A DNA stretch of 64,000 nucleotides from Alterinioella nitratireducens (GTDB taxonomy: Bacteria > Pseudomonadota > Alphaproteobacteria > Rhodobacterales > Rhodobacteraceae), in assembly GCF_013155465.1 (NCBI RefSeq), contig NZ_JABJVX010000006.1:1-64000 (forward strand), in the 5' to 3' direction. Position 1 is the stretch's first letter, and each line of letters begins with the position of its first letter. The position numbers and the translations under genes were made by a program. The notes below the pieces were generated by a model. It was not told the DNA's origin. It was given only the letters and a program-made list of their open reading frames with translations, and searched no databases. Below, piece after piece: positions 8,852 through 26,725 of this stretch.

Positions 8852-8996
8852 CCTTTGCGCGGCTGCGGGTGAAAGGAAAAGGGCCGCCCCGAATTGGAGC
8901 GGTTTCCTTTGTCTGAGGGTCTGGCGGGGTGAACCCCGCCCTGCGAGGTCCTTGAGATTCGGGGACCGGATCAGTCTTTGCAACGATAGCACGGAA

Positions 8997-9025
8997 AAAG
9001 GCCGCCCCGGATTGGAGCGGCCTTT
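8997..9025 (-). terminator. Intrinsic terminator downstream of tuf copy 1
   Basis: AAAGGCCGC (8997-9005) pairs with GCGGCCTTT (9017-9025); the minus-strand RNA then runs into TTTTTCC. A decayed copy of the same hairpin (GCCGCCCCGAATTGGAGCGG) lies at about 8881-8902. Confidence 0.8.
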
Positions 9026-9101
9026 CCAATTCTCAACCGGAGTGGGTTCTCATCGCTCTTTCAGAGCGTCTGCCACCCACCCTGACACCGCAGTTGCGGT
9101 A

Positions 9102-10277
<1,176 letters not shown>

Positions 10278-10300
10278 GGGGGCCTCCTTGTCTGGTTCGC

Positions 10301-10354
10301 GGTGGGCAAACTGCCCACCCTACGGGGGTGGTAGGGTGGGCAATCCTGCCCACC
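10301..10354. repeat. REP doublet between fusA and tuf
   Basis: Two inverted REP units: 10301-10323 (GGTGGGCA-AAC-TGCCCACC plus CTAC) and 10331-10354 (GTAG plus GGTGGGCA-ATCC-TGCCCACC), with a 7-bp spacer. The GTAG head followed by a palindrome is the hallmark of REP elements mobilised by RAYT transposases. They occupy most of the 82-bp gap inside the str operon, so they are transcribed as hairpins. Confidence 0.85.
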
Positions 10355-10359
10355 GCTGT

Positions 10360-12483
<2,124 letters not shown>

Positions 12484-12546
12484 TTGGGTCAGTCCTTAGG
12501 CGGAAATTCGAGGGTTGCGCCGGGCCCCGAACGGGCCCGGGCCGGG

Positions 12547-13020
<474 letters not shown>

Positions 13021-13029
13021 TTATTCCTC

Positions 13030-13401
13030 TTACTTCGGACGCTTGGCGCCGTATTTCGAACGACGCTGACGGCGATCCTTGACGCCCTGCGTATCGAGAA
13101 CACCGCGCACGATGTGATAGCGGACGCCGGGAAGGTCTTTCACACGGCCGCCGCGGATCAGGACAACCGAGTGTTCCTGAAGGTTGTGGCTTTCACCACC
13201 GATATAGCTGATCACCTCGTAGCCGTTGGTCAGGCGCACCTTGGCCACTTTCCGCATCGCCGAGTTCGGCTTCTTCGGGGTCGTGGTGTAGACGCGCGTG
13301 CAGACGCCGCGTTTCTGAGGGCAGGCTTCCAGGTGCATCGACTTGGAGCGTTTTACTTTCGGCTGCCGCGGCTTGCGGATCAGCTGTTGGATCGTTGGCA
13401 T
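13030..13401 (-). CDS. rpsL: 30S ribosomal protein S12
   Basis: A 123-residue S12, a decoding-centre protein. The TTPKKPNSA loop retains lysine at position 43 and the [13 protein letters not shown] loop is intact, so no classical streptomycin-resistance change is seen. It heads the str operon rpsL-rpsG-fusA-tuf, behind a candidate promoter at 13527-13556. Confidence 0.98.
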   Translation of the reverse strand: MPTIQQLIRKPRQPKVKRSKSMHLEACPQKRGVCTRVYTTTPKKPNSAMRKVAKVRLTNGYEVISYIGGESHNLQEHSVVLIRGGRVKDLPGVRYHIVRGVLDTQGVKDRRQRRSKYGAKRPK

Positions 13402-13526
13402 TCGGTTCCCCGTCTTGCTCGTTCATGTCATCTGGCGCCCACGCATCCCGCGAAAACACCAATACCGCATGTGCCCTTTCCCTACCTGGAGGACACAGCG
13501 GTGGAAGTTCCAGAGGATCGGGGCAC

Positions 13527-13556
13527 ATAAAACCGGCCCGGATCATGACCACTCAA
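13527..13556 (-). promoter_or_regulatory. Candidate str-operon promoter
   Basis: On the minus strand TTGAGT (13551-13556) and TTTTAT (13527-13532) are 18 bp apart, in the otherwise featureless 254-bp region upstream of rpsL. The leader to rpsL would be about 120 nt. Confidence 0.45.
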
Positions 13557-13655
13557 ATCTGTTTGTATGACCGGACGGGACGACAGGCGCACCGGGGCCA
13601 GATGGCGCGGGTAATAGGGGGAATCGGATGGGGTGTCAACAGGCCCTCCCCGGCC

Positions 13656-14507
13656 CTAGCCGCCCGCTTCCTCCAGCCGCCGCATCAGGCTTGCCCACCC
13701 GGTCCGGAAGGCGTCGATATCGACCGCAAAGCGGCGCTGAAGCAGGTCCGGGTAGGCCTCCGGCGCAACCTTGTAGCGTCCGGTCCCGGCAAAGCCCACC
13801 TTGCTGTCATTGGTCTCATGCGCCCCGCGCAGGAACATCAGCCGGTCGGTATGCGAGACCAGCGGCATCCGCTGCCAGACCTTCTGATGCGGGAAGTCCA
13901 TGACGCAGGCGTCGTCACCGGGTTTCAGGAATACGGTCAGCGCCGCCGCCCAGCAATGCGTCAGAAGCGGCGTCAGCGTTACCGCCTCCCCCTTTGCCGT
14001 CACGACCACGCCTTTGCCCTGGTCCAGCGCCACCCGGCCCTTCTGGCGGAACATCGGCCGGACCTGTCCCAGGGACCGCCGGATCATCTGCACGTAATCC
14101 ACCGCCACCGCGTCATCATCGTCCAGCCGGAACTCGGCCACCATCTCGGCCTGGCTGTCGCGCGCCTCGTGCAGGATCTCGCGATAGACCTGCCGGTGCG
14201 GGCCAGTGGGCCGGGTGACGGGCCGGATCTGCGACACATCCGCGATCATCGCCATCAGCCGGTCGTGATATTGCCCCGGCATGTCATCGCCCATCAGCAA
14301 GAGCAGCGTGAAGTCGTCCCGCGTCTGCGCCCGCAGTCCCGGCAGGGCGATATGCTCGAACCAGAAGAGCCGCGTCTCCATCCGCGCGGGGTCATAGAGC
14401 GCGGCACGCCGCTCCTCCATCGTCTCATGCCGGGTCTGGAACCCCTCCAGCGCCGCCGGATAGGAAAACCGGCACAATCCCAGCACCTGCACCCGTGGAT
14501 CATCCAT
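13656..14507 (-). CDS. Putative rhamnosyltransferase family protein A
   Basis: A 283-residue protein of the family annotated as putative rhamnosyl transferases. It begins VQVLGLCRFSYPAALEGFQ, and a GT-A-like core ends in an acidic EFRLDDDDAVAVDYV motif (about residues 126-140) that would bind metal-sugar-nucleotide. It is a clear paralogue of the protein at 15378-16235, sharing the CRFSY start, the DDDDAVAVDY motif and a C-terminal domain. It overlaps the transporter gene by 8 bp, so the three form one operon. Substrate unknown; a cell-surface polysaccharide is plausible. Confidence 0.75.
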   Translation of the reverse strand: MDDPRVQVLGLCRFSYPAALEGFQTRHETMEERRAALYDPARMETRLFWFEHIALPGLRAQTRDDFTLLLLMGDDMPGQYHDRLMAMIADVSQIRPVTRPTGPHRQVYREILHEARDSQAEMVAEFRLDDDDAVAVDYVQMIRRSLGQVRPMFRQKGRVALDQGKGVVVTAKGEAVTLTPLLTHCWAAALTVFLKPGDDACVMDFPHQKVWQRMPLVSHTDRLMFLRGAHETNDSKVGFAGTGRYKVAPEAYPDLLQRRFAVDIDAFRTGWASLMRRLEEAGG

Positions 14508-15381
14508 CGCCTTGCCTCACCTTGCGTTCCCGGTAGAGCGTGAAGACCCCCGTTGCCACGACGATCACCGCGCCCGCCTGCGTGAAGGCGTTGGGCCAGT
14601 CCTCGAAGACCAGCCAGCCCAGCACCAGCGCCCAGATCAGCATCGTGTAGCGGAACGGCGCGACAAAGCCGATCTCACCCACCCGCATCACCATGATCGA
14701 GAAGACATAGCCGCCGATGATGAAGACCGCCGCGATGGCGACCAAAGCGCCCGCGCGCGGTTCGACCGGCGCCCATTCGCCCGTGACCAGCGTTGCGATC
14801 CCTCCGAAGGCGCAGACCGACAGCGCCGTGATCACCGCCACCGCCATCGAGGGCACCTCGGCCGAGAACCGCCGCGTGAACATCTCGCGCGCGGTGATCA
14901 GGATGACGGCGATCAAGGCCACCAGCGAATAGGCGTTGAACCCGTCTCCGCCGGGCTGGACGATCAGCAGGACGCCGATCATGCCGACCAGGATCGCCGA
15001 GAGCCGCTTCCACCCCACCGGCTCGTTCAGGACCACCGCGCCCGCCAGCGTCACGGTCAGCGGCAGCGCCGCCATCACCGCGCTGACATTGGCAATCGGC
15101 ATGTTGATCAGCGCGATGAGGAAGGCGACCATGCTGGCCACCTCGGTGCCCGTGCGCCCCGCCACCAGCCAGCGGTCGCCGCGCGGGATGGTCAGGCGGC
15201 GCAGCCCCATGACGCGGGCCAGCCCGATCATCATCCCCACGGTCAGGATACCGCGCAGGAACACGATCTGCATCAGCGGCAGGGTGCCCGCCAGCAGCTT
15301 GACGCAGACATCGTTGAAGGTGAACGCCGCCATGCTGGCCATCATGAAGCCAGCCCCGCGCATGTTGGGCGTCAGGATCAT
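14500..15381 (-). CDS. EamA/DMT-superfamily transporter
   Basis: A 293-residue inner-membrane protein with about ten hydrophobic helices in two EamA repeats; the first has FNDVCVKLLAGTLPLMQIVFLRG, typical of this drug/metabolite transporter family. The start forms an ATGA overlap with the upstream glycosyltransferase stop and the end overlaps the downstream paralogue by 8 bp, implying translational coupling. The substrate cannot be inferred; placement between two glycosyltransferases hints at export of a glycosylated or precursor molecule. Confidence 0.85.
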   Translation of the reverse strand: MILTPNMRGAGFMMASMAAFTFNDVCVKLLAGTLPLMQIVFLRGILTVGMMIGLARVMGLRRLTIPRGDRWLVAGRTGTEVASMVAFLIALINMPIANVSAVMAALPLTVTLAGAVVLNEPVGWKRLSAILVGMIGVLLIVQPGGDGFNAYSLVALIAVILITAREMFTRRFSAEVPSMAVAVITALSVCAFGGIATLVTGEWAPVEPRAGALVAIAAVFIIGGYVFSIMVMRVGEIGFVAPFRYTMLIWALVLGWLVFEDWPNAFTQAGAVIVVATGVFTLYRERKVRQGDG

Positions 15382-16235
15382 TCGTCGTCATCCGTCCCGC
15401 CGAACTTGCGCCACATCAGCGGCATGACCTCTTCGGGGTCCAGCCCGAAGCGCTCGCGCAGCAGCGCCTTGGCCTCGGGCTTGCCAATCGCCACCGCGCC
15501 GGGCGGAATGCTGCGGTCGCTGTCATTATGCTGGTGCAGGGTGCGCACGAACATCTGGTCGGTCGGATCGCTCCACATCCGGGCATAGGCCGCGACCCGG
15601 CGATGATTCCAGCGGAACATGTTGGAATGATCGTCCGGCTTCGTGATCATCGCGCTGGCCAGGCCAAGCGGCCCGATCTCGCGGAAATCGTAGAACGGGT
15701 CTTCCTTGTCGTTCATGTCCCAGTAGAGGCCGCGATGGAAGGCCACGACAACCGGGTGGTCCGCATCCGCCCAGCCCAATTCGATCAGTTGATCGGCGGC
15801 GGCGCGGGTCTTCTCGATATAGTCCACCGCTACCGCGTCATCGTCGTCGATGCGAAAGCCGGTGATGAAATCGGCCCCGTCGCCCAGCCCGCGCCGATAG
15901 GCGCGCTTGGTAGCGTTGAGCGGCCCATGCGGCTCCAGCGCGCAGATCTGCATGAAAGGGTATTGATCGGCCAGCCCCTTCAGCCGGGTGCGAAACCGCA
16001 TCGGCATCGAGGTGCCGATGAGGACCACCAGCCGGAAATCGGGATCGGTCTGCGCGGCCAGCGACGGCAGGCAGAGCTTCTCGAAAAACGCAAAGCGCCG
16101 GTTCATCCGCTGCTGGTCATAGAGGATCGCGGCCAACGCCTCCTCGTCCTTTTTCTTCGCCGTCTCGAACCCGCCCTGCCCGAGATAGGAGAACCGGCAG
16201 ACGCCGACGATCTCGTTGTTGAAGCTGGTGGCCAT
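15378..16235 (-). CDS. Putative rhamnosyltransferase family protein B
   Basis: A 285-residue paralogue of the 13656-14507 protein. It begins VGVCRFSYLGQGGFE, has ALAAILYDQQRMNRRFAFFEKLCLPSLAAQ where the sister has a matching segment, and the acidic GFRIDDDDAVAVDYIE motif near residue 130. It is first in the three-gene operon with the EamA transporter. Sequence divergence outside the motifs suggests different acceptors rather than a recent duplication. Confidence 0.75.
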   Translation of the reverse strand: MATSFNNEIVGVCRFSYLGQGGFETAKKKDEEALAAILYDQQRMNRRFAFFEKLCLPSLAAQTDPDFRLVVLIGTSMPMRFRTRLKGLADQYPFMQICALEPHGPLNATKRAYRRGLGDGADFITGFRIDDDDAVAVDYIEKTRAAADQLIELGWADADHPVVVAFHRGLYWDMNDKEDPFYDFREIGPLGLASAMITKPDDHSNMFRWNHRRVAAYARMWSDPTDQMFVRTLHQHNDSDRSIPPGAVAIGKPEAKALLRERFGLDPEEVMPLMWRKFGGTDDDE

Positions 16236-16547
16236 GGGTCTGCTCGCTTGCGGTTTTTTCTTGCCGGGATGCTAAGCCAAAGCACCCGCTTAGGGAATCC
16301 CAAAGGTGGCGGCACCCGGCGACCGGGTTCCCCGGCAAGGCGGCGCGATGAATTGCGTCGGTAACGCAACGTCACGCCCGGTTGTTGACATGGAACAAGG
16401 TTGGTCTGTCCAGGGCGGCCTATGGTTCCGGGGACAGGGATGCAGGCCGCAAGGTGGCGCGATCTTCCGGGCCATTTCGGCTGCGCATCCTGCCCGGACC
16501 GTCTCGGCCCGTAACAACCCGCGTTGCAACAAGTCACGGAGCACATC
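16236..16547. other. Divergent control region, glycosyltransferase operon / SHOCT gene
   Basis: 312 bp without a gene. A lone TTGACA at 16385-16390 has no matching -10 at a usual distance. A CGGAG site precedes the SHOCT-gene ATG. A modest inverted repeat (GCTAAGC...GCTTAG) lies near 16271-16293. Nothing else recognised. Confidence 0.4.
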
Positions 16548-16880
16548 ATGAAATCCTTCTTCTATTCAACCATCGCCCTGCCTGTCCTGTCGGCGGCAGC
16601 CTGGGCACAACAGGATGGCCTGCCGAATTACGGATATGGCTATGAGGGGCATATGTGGGGCGGCGGCGGCTGGTTCTTCCTCGGACCTCTGATGATGATC
16701 CTGTTTCTGGCCGGTATCGTGGCCCTGGTCGTCCTTGCCGTGCGGTGGGCCGGCGGAGAGGGGATGGGCCGGTCCCAGGCATCGGGCAGAGCACCGCTTG
16801 ATATCCTGCGCGAACGCTTTGCGCGGGGCGAGATCGACCGCGACGAGTTCGAGGAACGCCGCCGCGCGCTTGGCGAATAA
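16548..16880 (+). CDS. SHOCT-domain small membrane protein
   Basis: A 110-residue protein. The ATG at 16548 is preferred over an in-frame one 24 bp upstream because it gives a clean signal peptide (KSFFYSTIALPVLSAAAWAQ) and follows GGAG. A Gly/Trp/Tyr-rich stretch, one membrane helix (FFLGPLMMILFLAGIVALVVLAV) and a C-terminal SHOCT motif (LDILRERFARGEIDRDEFEER) follow. SHOCT motifs are thought to mediate oligomerisation. It stands alone with its own terminator; function unknown. Confidence 0.85.
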   Translation: MKSFFYSTIALPVLSAAAWAQQDGLPNYGYGYEGHMWGGGGWFFLGPLMMILFLAGIVALVVLAVRWAGGEGMGRSQASGRAPLDILRERFARGEIDRDEFEERRRALGE

Positions 16881-16910
16881 GACCCGCCGACATCCAACCT
16901 GGGTGCCGGA

Positions 16911-16941
16911 GGCCCCCCTTCCTTGGCGGCGGGGGGCTTTC
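16911..16941 (+). terminator. Intrinsic terminator of the SHOCT gene
   Basis: GCCCCCC (16912-16918) pairs with GGGGGGC (16931-16937), then TTTC. The loop is 12 nt. Confidence 0.65.
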
Positions 16942-16994
16942 GGTGGCCGTCGCGGGCCGAGGGTCGGCTGCCGGTCGCCAGTCGCGGGCATGCC

Positions 16995-18155
16995 TCAATC
17001 GCGGCGGTGGATCTCTGTGACCCCGGCAAAGCGCGCCAGCCGCACCAGTTCCGCCTCAAGCTTGCGATGCCGCGCGGCAGGCCATTTCACGCCCGGTTCC
17101 GGCCAGAGATTGAGCACGTTCAGGGCCGATGACCTGCGATCCGCCTTGATCTCGATCCGCCCGACAAACCGGTCGCCTTCGAGGATCGGAAACACGTAAT
17201 ACCCCCAGACCCGTTTGGCGGCGGGCACGAACATCTCGACCCGATACTCGAAGCCGAAGAGACGGGCCAGCCGGGTGCGGTCGCGGATCGCGGGGTCGAA
17301 CGGGTTGAGGATGCGCAACCGGCTGGTGGGGGGCGTCAGGCACGCCAGCCGCGTCTCGAAATCGGCGGGCGCGAGCGCCTTTGCCCATGTCCCGTCGGCG
17401 CATTCGATCTCGACCGGGACCAGCGCCGCCGCCTCGGCCCAGGCGCCCGCCTCACCGCGCGTCACGGCATCCCAGAACCGCTGCACATCGCCCGGTGTGC
17501 CAAAGCCCATCCGGTCCAGCGCCCCATGGCAAAGCCAGTCGATCTGCTGCGCCTCGCTCAGCCGTTTCTCGCGCAACTCCGCCGGGAACACCCGTTCCGC
17601 CAGGTCGTAGACCTTGGTGAAATTCAACCGGTGACAGGTCGCCAATTCGCCCGCATACCACATGTAATCCAGCGCCAGCTTGTGCGGGGGCCGCCGCCAC
17701 ATCGCCTTGTCACCCTCGACCCTGGTGTCGAAATCCTGCGTCGAAAGCGGGCCTTCCTCGGCGATCCGCGCCTTGATCCTCGCGCGGTCCTCCGGACCCG
17801 GCAGCCCCTTCACCCATCCCGCGCGCCCGTAATAGTCCCGCATCCGGTCGAACTGCCGCCGCCACATCGGCAAGAACTCCATCGGGATGACCGAGGCGTC
17901 ATGGGTGAAATGCTCGAACACGGCCCGGTCGCGCGTAAGCAACCGGTCCAGCATCGGCTCGCGGTAATTCTGGTTGCGGCTCCACAGGATATGGTGATGC
18001 GCGCGGGCGACGACCTGGATGGTGTCGAGTTGCACGAACCCGAGATCCCGGATCATCGCGGGCAGGTCCAGCGGCCCGGTCGGAGTCTCGCCCAGACCCT
18101 GCTGCGCCAGCCACAGCCAGCGGGCGGTGCGATTGTCGATCTTCAGTGTCGTCAC
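16995..18155 (-). CDS. YcaQ-like winged-helix DNA-glycosylase family protein
   Basis: A 386-residue protein of the YcaQ / HTH_42 (DUF1006) family; E. coli YcaQ unhooks DNA interstrand crosslinks. I place the start at GTG 18153-18155, which gives a TTLKIDNRTARWLWLAQQGL start after a G-rich ribosome site; upstream in-frame sequence is the rpoC terminator region. The LVQLDTIQVVARAHHHILWSR segment (near residues 35-60) and GYYVFPILEGDRFVGRIEIKADR near the C-terminus fit the family. Substrate and activity are inferred from homology only. Confidence 0.8.
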   Translation of the reverse strand: MTTLKIDNRTARWLWLAQQGLGETPTGPLDLPAMIRDLGFVQLDTIQVVARAHHHILWSRNQNYREPMLDRLLTRDRAVFEHFTHDASVIPMEFLPMWRRQFDRMRDYYGRAGWVKGLPGPEDRARIKARIAEEGPLSTQDFDTRVEGDKAMWRRPPHKLALDYMWYAGELATCHRLNFTKVYDLAERVFPAELREKRLSEAQQIDWLCHGALDRMGFGTPGDVQRFWDAVTRGEAGAWAEAAALVPVEIECADGTWAKALAPADFETRLACLTPPTSRLRILNPFDPAIRDRTRLARLFGFEYRVEMFVPAAKRVWGYYVFPILEGDRFVGRIEIKADRRSSALNVLNLWPEPGVKWPAARHRKLEAELVRLARFAGVTEIHRRD

Positions 18156-18207
18156 CCTGCCCCCCCTCGCCTCGCCGCTACCATAAGGCGACCCGCGCGC
18201 TGCCAGC

Positions 18208-18245
18208 AAAGAAAAACCCCCGCCGATCTGCACCGGCGGGGGTTT
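18208..18245 (-). terminator. Intrinsic terminator of the rpoBC operon
   Basis: Perfect 12-bp stem AAACCCCCGCCG (18214-18225) / CGGCGGGGGTTT (18234-18245). The minus-strand RNA continues into TTTTTCTTTG. It sits 22 bp past the rpoC stop. Confidence 0.92.
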
Positions 18246-18267
18246 GTTGTTCAAGCCTTCAGAAGGC

Positions 18268-22497
<4,230 letters not shown>

Positions 22498-22539
22498 TTA
22501 GATACCTCGAATATCGGGCGTGAAGGGAGGGGGGTGGGC

Positions 22540-22582
22540 GCCAGAGCCTTCGAAGGCTCTGGCAAGTCTCTTCGAAGAGACT
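22540..22582. repeat. TCGA-centred palindrome pair, locus 3, between rpoB and rpoC
   Basis: A 24-bp perfect palindrome at 22540-22563 (core CAGAGCCTTCGAAGGCTCTG) and an 18-bp one at 22565-22582 (AGTCTCTTCGAAGAGACT). Both lie inside the operon, between the rpoB stop and the rpoC start. The CCAGAGCCTTCGAAGGCTC stretch is repeated at 55622-55640. Confidence 0.85.
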
Positions 22583-22591
22583 GGGGCCCGC

Positions 22592-25500
22592 TTATTCCTC
22601 GCCCTCCGCATCCAGGAGTTCCATGTTGAGGCCGAGGCCCCGCACTTCCTTGACGAGCACGTTGAACGATTCCGGCACGCCGGCCTCGAAATTATCCTCG
22701 CCCTTGACGATCGACTCGTAGACCTTGGTCCGGCCCGCCACGTCATCGGATTTCACCGTCAGCATCTCCTGCAAGGTGTAGGCCGCGCCATAGGCTTCCA
22801 GGGCCCAGACCTCCATCTCGCCGAAGCGCTGACCGCCGAACTGGGCTTTACCACCCAGAGGCTGCTGCGTGACGAGGCTGTAAGGCCCGGTGGAGCGTGC
22901 GTGGATCTTGTCATCGACCAGGTGATGCAGCTTCAGCAGGTATTTCACACCCACCGTCACCTTGCGGCTGAACTGCTCACCCGTGCGGCCATCGTAGAGG
23001 TCGCTCTGGCCGCTGGTGTCGAACCCGGCCCGCGTCAGGGCGTCGTTCACATCGGCCTCTTTCGCGCCGTCGAAAACCGGCGTTGCGATCGGCACACCGC
23101 GCGTCACGTTGCCCGCGATCTCAACCAGGCGGTCTTCCTCCATATCGGCCATGATCTCGTCATAGACACCGCCATAGGCGATCTTCATGGCATCCTGCAC
23201 CGGGGTCAGGTCGCCGGTGCGCCGGTAGTCGTCCAGCGCCTCGTCGATCTTCAGCCCCATACCGCGCGCGGCCCAGCCCATATGCGTCTCCAGGATCTGC
23301 CCCACGTTCATGCGCGACGGCACGCCCAGCGGGTTCAGCACGAAATCGACCGGGGTGCCATCGGCGAGGAACGGCATGTCCTCCATCGGCACCACCTTGG
23401 AGATCACGCCCTTGTTGCCGTGACGCCCGGCCATCTTGTCGCCCGGCTGCAGCTTGCGCTTCACCGCGATGAAGACCTTGACCATCTTCATCACGCCCGG
23501 CGGCAGGTCGTCGCCGCGGCGGACCTTCTCGACCTTGTCCTCGAAGCGGTGATCCAGCGCGCGTTTCTGCAGGTCGAACTGCTCGTTCAGCGCCTCGACC
23601 TGGGCCGCATCCTGTTCGCCTTCCAGCGCCAGTTGCCACCACTGGCCACGGCTGAGCGTCTCCAGCAGATCCTCGGTGATCTCGGAGTTCGCCTTGACGC
23701 CTTTCGGCCCCTTCACGGCGGTCTTGCCCAGGATCATGCCTTTCAGGCGCGCATAGATGTTGCGCTCCAGGATATGCAGCTCGTCGTCGCGGTCGCGGCT
23801 CAGACGCTCCACTTCCTCGCGCTCGATCTGCAGCGCACGCTCGTCCTTCTCGACGCCGTGGCGGTTGAACACGCGGACCTCGACAACGGTGCCGAAATCG
23901 CCCGGCTTCACGCGCAGCGAGGTGTCGCGCACGTCCGACGCCTTCTCCCCGAAGATGGCGCGGAGCAGTTTTTCCTCCGGCGTCATCGGGCTTTCGCCCT
24001 TGGGGGTGATCTTGCCGACAAGAATGTCGCCCGGCTCGACCTCTGCGCCGATATAGACGATGCCCGCCTCGTCGAGGTTGCGAAGCGCTTCCTCGCCGAC
24101 ATTGGGGATGTCGCGGGTGATCTCTTCCGGCCCCAGCTTGGTGTCACGGGCGGCGACCTCAAACTCCTCGATATGGATCGAGGTGAAGACGTCGTCACGC
24201 GCGATGCGCTCGGAGATCAGGATCGAGTCCTCGTAGTTGTAGCCATTCCACGGCATGAAGGCGACGACGACGTTCTTGCCGAGCGCCAGTTCCCCCATAT
24301 CGGTCGACGGACCATCGGCCAGAACCTCGCCCTTGCCGATCTTCTCACCCACCTTCACCAGCGGACGTTGGTTGATGCAGGTGTTCTGGTTCGAACGCTG
24401 GAACTTGCGCAACCGGTAGATATCGACGCCCGCATCGCCCAATTCCAGGTCTTCCGTCGCGCGCACAACGATCCGCTGCGCATCGACCTGGTCGATGACT
24501 CCGCCGCGTTTCGCCATGATGGCAGCACCCGAATCCTTGGCCACGACGCTTTCGATCCCGGTGCCCACGAAGGGGGCATCGGCCTGCAACAGCGGCACCG
24601 CCTGACGCTGCATGTTCGAGCCCATCAGCGCCCGGTTGGCGTCGTCGTTTTCCAGGAACGGAATCAACGAGGCCGCGACCGAGACCAACTGCTTCGGGCT
24701 GACGTCGATCAGGTCCACGCTTTCGCGCGGGGCCATGGTGTATTCGCCCGAGCGGCGGGTGTTCACCAGGTCGTTCTCGAACTTGCCGTTCTCATCGAGA
24801 TGCGCGTTGGCCTGGGCCACCGTGTGCCGCATCTCCTCGGTCGCGGACATGTAGCGCACTTCGTCTGTCACCTGCGCATCCTTGACGGTGCGGTAGGGCG
24901 TTTCGATGAAGCCGTACTTGTTCACGCGCGCATAGGTGGCCAGGCTGTTGATCAGACCGATATTCGGGCCTTCCGGCGTCTCGATCGGGCACATCCGGCC
25001 ATAATGGGTCGGGTGCACGTCGCGCACCTCAAAACCGGCACGCTCACGGGTCAGACCGCCCGGCCCAAGCGCGGAGAGGCGGCGCTTATGCGTCACTTCC
25101 GACAGGGGGTTGGTCTGGTCCATGAACTGGCTGAGCTGCGACGACCCAAAGAATTCGCGCACGGCTGCCGCCGCCGGTTTCGCGTTGATCAGGTCCTGCG
25201 GCATCACCGTGTCGATCTCGACCGAGGACATACGCTCCTTGATGGCGCGCTCCATCCGCAGCAGGCCGACGCGATACTGGTTCTCCATTAACTCACCGAC
25301 GGACCGCACCCGGCGATTGCCCAGATGGTCGATATCGTCGATATCGCCCTTGCCGTCGCGCAGCTCCACCAGCGCCTTGATGCAGGCAATGATGTCTTCC
25401 TTGCGCAGGGTGCGCTGCGTGTCGTCGGCATCGAGGTCCAGGCGCATGTTCATCTTGACCCGGCCAACGGCGGACAGGTCATAACGCTCGCTGTCGAAGA

Positions 25501-26725
25501 AGAGCTGGTCGAACAGGGCCGAGGCCGCGTCCACGGTGGGCGGCTCGCCCGGACGCATGACGCGGTAAATATCCATCAGCGCGGTTTCGCGGTTCAGGTT
25601 CTTGTCCGCCGCCACGGTGTTGCGGATGTAGGGCCCGACATTGATGTTGTCGATGTCGAGGACGGGAATATCGGTAAAGCCCGCATCCAGCAGCTCTTTC
25701 AGCGTGCCGCCGGTCACTTCGCCTTCCTTGTCCAGCTCCCAGGTCAGCTCATCGCCGGCTTCCACGTAAATGGCGCCGGTTTCCTCATTGATGATGTCCT
25801 TGGCGACATAGCGGCCCACGATCTGGTCGAAGGGCAGCAGAAGCTCGGTCACCTCGCCCGCGTCGATCAACTGCTTGACCGCGCGCGGCGTGACTTTCTT
25901 GCCAGCCTCGGCAATGACTTCGCCTGTGGCGGCGTCGACCAGGTCAAAGGTCGGACGGGTGCCGCGCACACGCTCGGGGAAGAACTTGGTGGCCCAGCCC
26001 TTGTTCTTCTCCAGTCGGAAATTCACCGTGTCGTAATAGGCATCCATGATGCCTTCCTGATCCAGCCCCAGGGCATAGAGCAGGGTCGTCACCGGCAGCT
26101 TGCGGCGACGGTCGATACGGGCAAAGACGATATCCTTGGCGTCGAATTCGAAATCCAGCCACGAGCCGCGATAGGGGATTATGCGGCAGGCGAAGAGCAG
26201 CTTGCCGGAGCTGTGCGTCTTGCCCTTGTCATGGTCGAAGAACACGCCGGGCGACCGGTGCATCTGGGAAACGATGACCCGCTCGGTGCCGTTGACGACA
26301 AAGGTGCCGTTGGGCGTCATGAGGGGCATGTCCCCCATGAACACGTCCTGTTCCTTGATGTCCTTGACCGATTTCGCGCCGGTATCCTCGTCGATATCGA
26401 ACACGATGAGACGCAGGGTGACCTTCAGCGGCGCGCTATAGGTCATGTCGCGCTGCTGGCACTCCTCCACGTCGTATTTCGGGTGCTCAAGCTCGTATTT
26501 GACGAACTCCAGCACGGCGGTCTCGTTGAAATCCTTGATCGGGAAGACCGACTGGAACACGCCCTTGATGCCTTCCCCGTCCATCGGGGCTTCCTGATCA
26601 CCGGATTTCAGGAACAGATCATAGGAGCTTTTCTGAACCTCGATCAGGTTCGGCATCTCCAGGACTTCGTGAATCTTGCCATAAAACTTGCGGATACGTT
26701 TCTGGCCTGCGTAGGTCTGAGCCAT
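22592..26725 (-). CDS. rpoB: RNA polymerase subunit beta
   Basis: A 1377-residue beta subunit. The ATG at 26723-26725 gives [17 protein letters not shown]; earlier in-frame codons are unrelated leader sequence. The rifampicin-binding cluster reads [20 protein letters not shown] with wild-type Asp, His and Ser at the usual resistance positions, so sensitivity is predicted. The C-terminal [21 protein letters not shown] region that meets beta-prime is complete. It follows rplL after 249 bp containing a strong hairpin. Confidence 0.99.
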   Translation of the reverse strand: MAQTYAGQKRIRKFYGKIHEVLEMPNLIEVQKSSYDLFLKSGDQEAPMDGEGIKGVFQSVFPIKDFNETAVLEFVKYELEHPKYDVEECQQRDMTYSAPLKVTLRLIVFDIDEDTGAKSVKDIKEQDVFMGDMPLMTPNGTFVVNGTERVIVSQMHRSPGVFFDHDKGKTHSSGKLLFACRIIPYRGSWLDFEFDAKDIVFARIDRRRKLPVTTLLYALGLDQEGIMDAYYDTVNFRLEKNKGWATKFFPERVRGTRPTFDLVDAATGEVIAEAGKKVTPRAVKQLIDAGEVTELLLPFDQIVGRYVAKDIINEETGAIYVEAGDELTWELDKEGEVTGGTLKELLDAGFTDIPVLDIDNINVGPYIRNTVAADKNLNRETALMDIYRVMRPGEPPTVDAASALFDQLFFDSERYDLSAVGRVKMNMRLDLDADDTQRTLRKEDIIACIKALVELRDGKGDIDDIDHLGNRRVRSVGELMENQYRVGLLRMERAIKERMSSVEIDTVMPQDLINAKPAAAAVREFFGSSQLSQFMDQTNPLSEVTHKRRLSALGPGGLTRERAGFEVRDVHPTHYGRMCPIETPEGPNIGLINSLATYARVNKYGFIETPYRTVKDAQVTDEVRYMSATEEMRHTVAQANAHLDENGKFENDLVNTRRSGEYTMAPRESVDLIDVSPKQLVSVAASLIPFLENDDANRALMGSNMQRQAVPLLQADAPFVGTGIESVVAKDSGAAIMAKRGGVIDQVDAQRIVVRATEDLELGDAGVDIYRLRKFQRSNQNTCINQRPLVKVGEKIGKGEVLADGPSTDMGELALGKNVVVAFMPWNGYNYEDSILISERIARDDVFTSIHIEEFEVAARDTKLGPEEITRDIPNVGEEALRNLDEAGIVYIGAEVEPGDILVGKITPKGESPMTPEEKLLRAIFGEKASDVRDTSLRVKPGDFGTVVEVRVFNRHGVEKDERALQIEREEVERLSRDRDDELHILERNIYARLKGMILGKTAVKGPKGVKANSEITEDLLETLSRGQWWQLALEGEQDAAQVEALNEQFDLQKRALDHRFEDKVEKVRRGDDLPPGVMKMVKVFIAVKRKLQPGDKMAGRHGNKGVISKVVPMEDMPFLADGTPVDFVLNPLGVPSRMNVGQILETHMGWAARGMGLKIDEALDDYRRTGDLTPVQDAMKIAYGGVYDEIMADMEEDRLVEIAGNVTRGVPIATPVFDGAKEADVNDALTRAGFDTSGQSDLYDGRTGEQFSRKVTVGVKYLLKLHHLVDDKIHARSTGPYSLVTQQPLGGKAQFGGQRFGEMEVWALEAYGAAYTLQEMLTVKSDDVAGRTKVYESIVKGEDNFEAGVPESFNVLVKEVRGLGLNMELLDAEGEE

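Noticed and set aside
10301-10354. A possible terminator between fusA and tuf
   Set aside because: The two hairpins match REP units with GTAG heads and lack U-tracts; tuf would otherwise be cut off from its operon.
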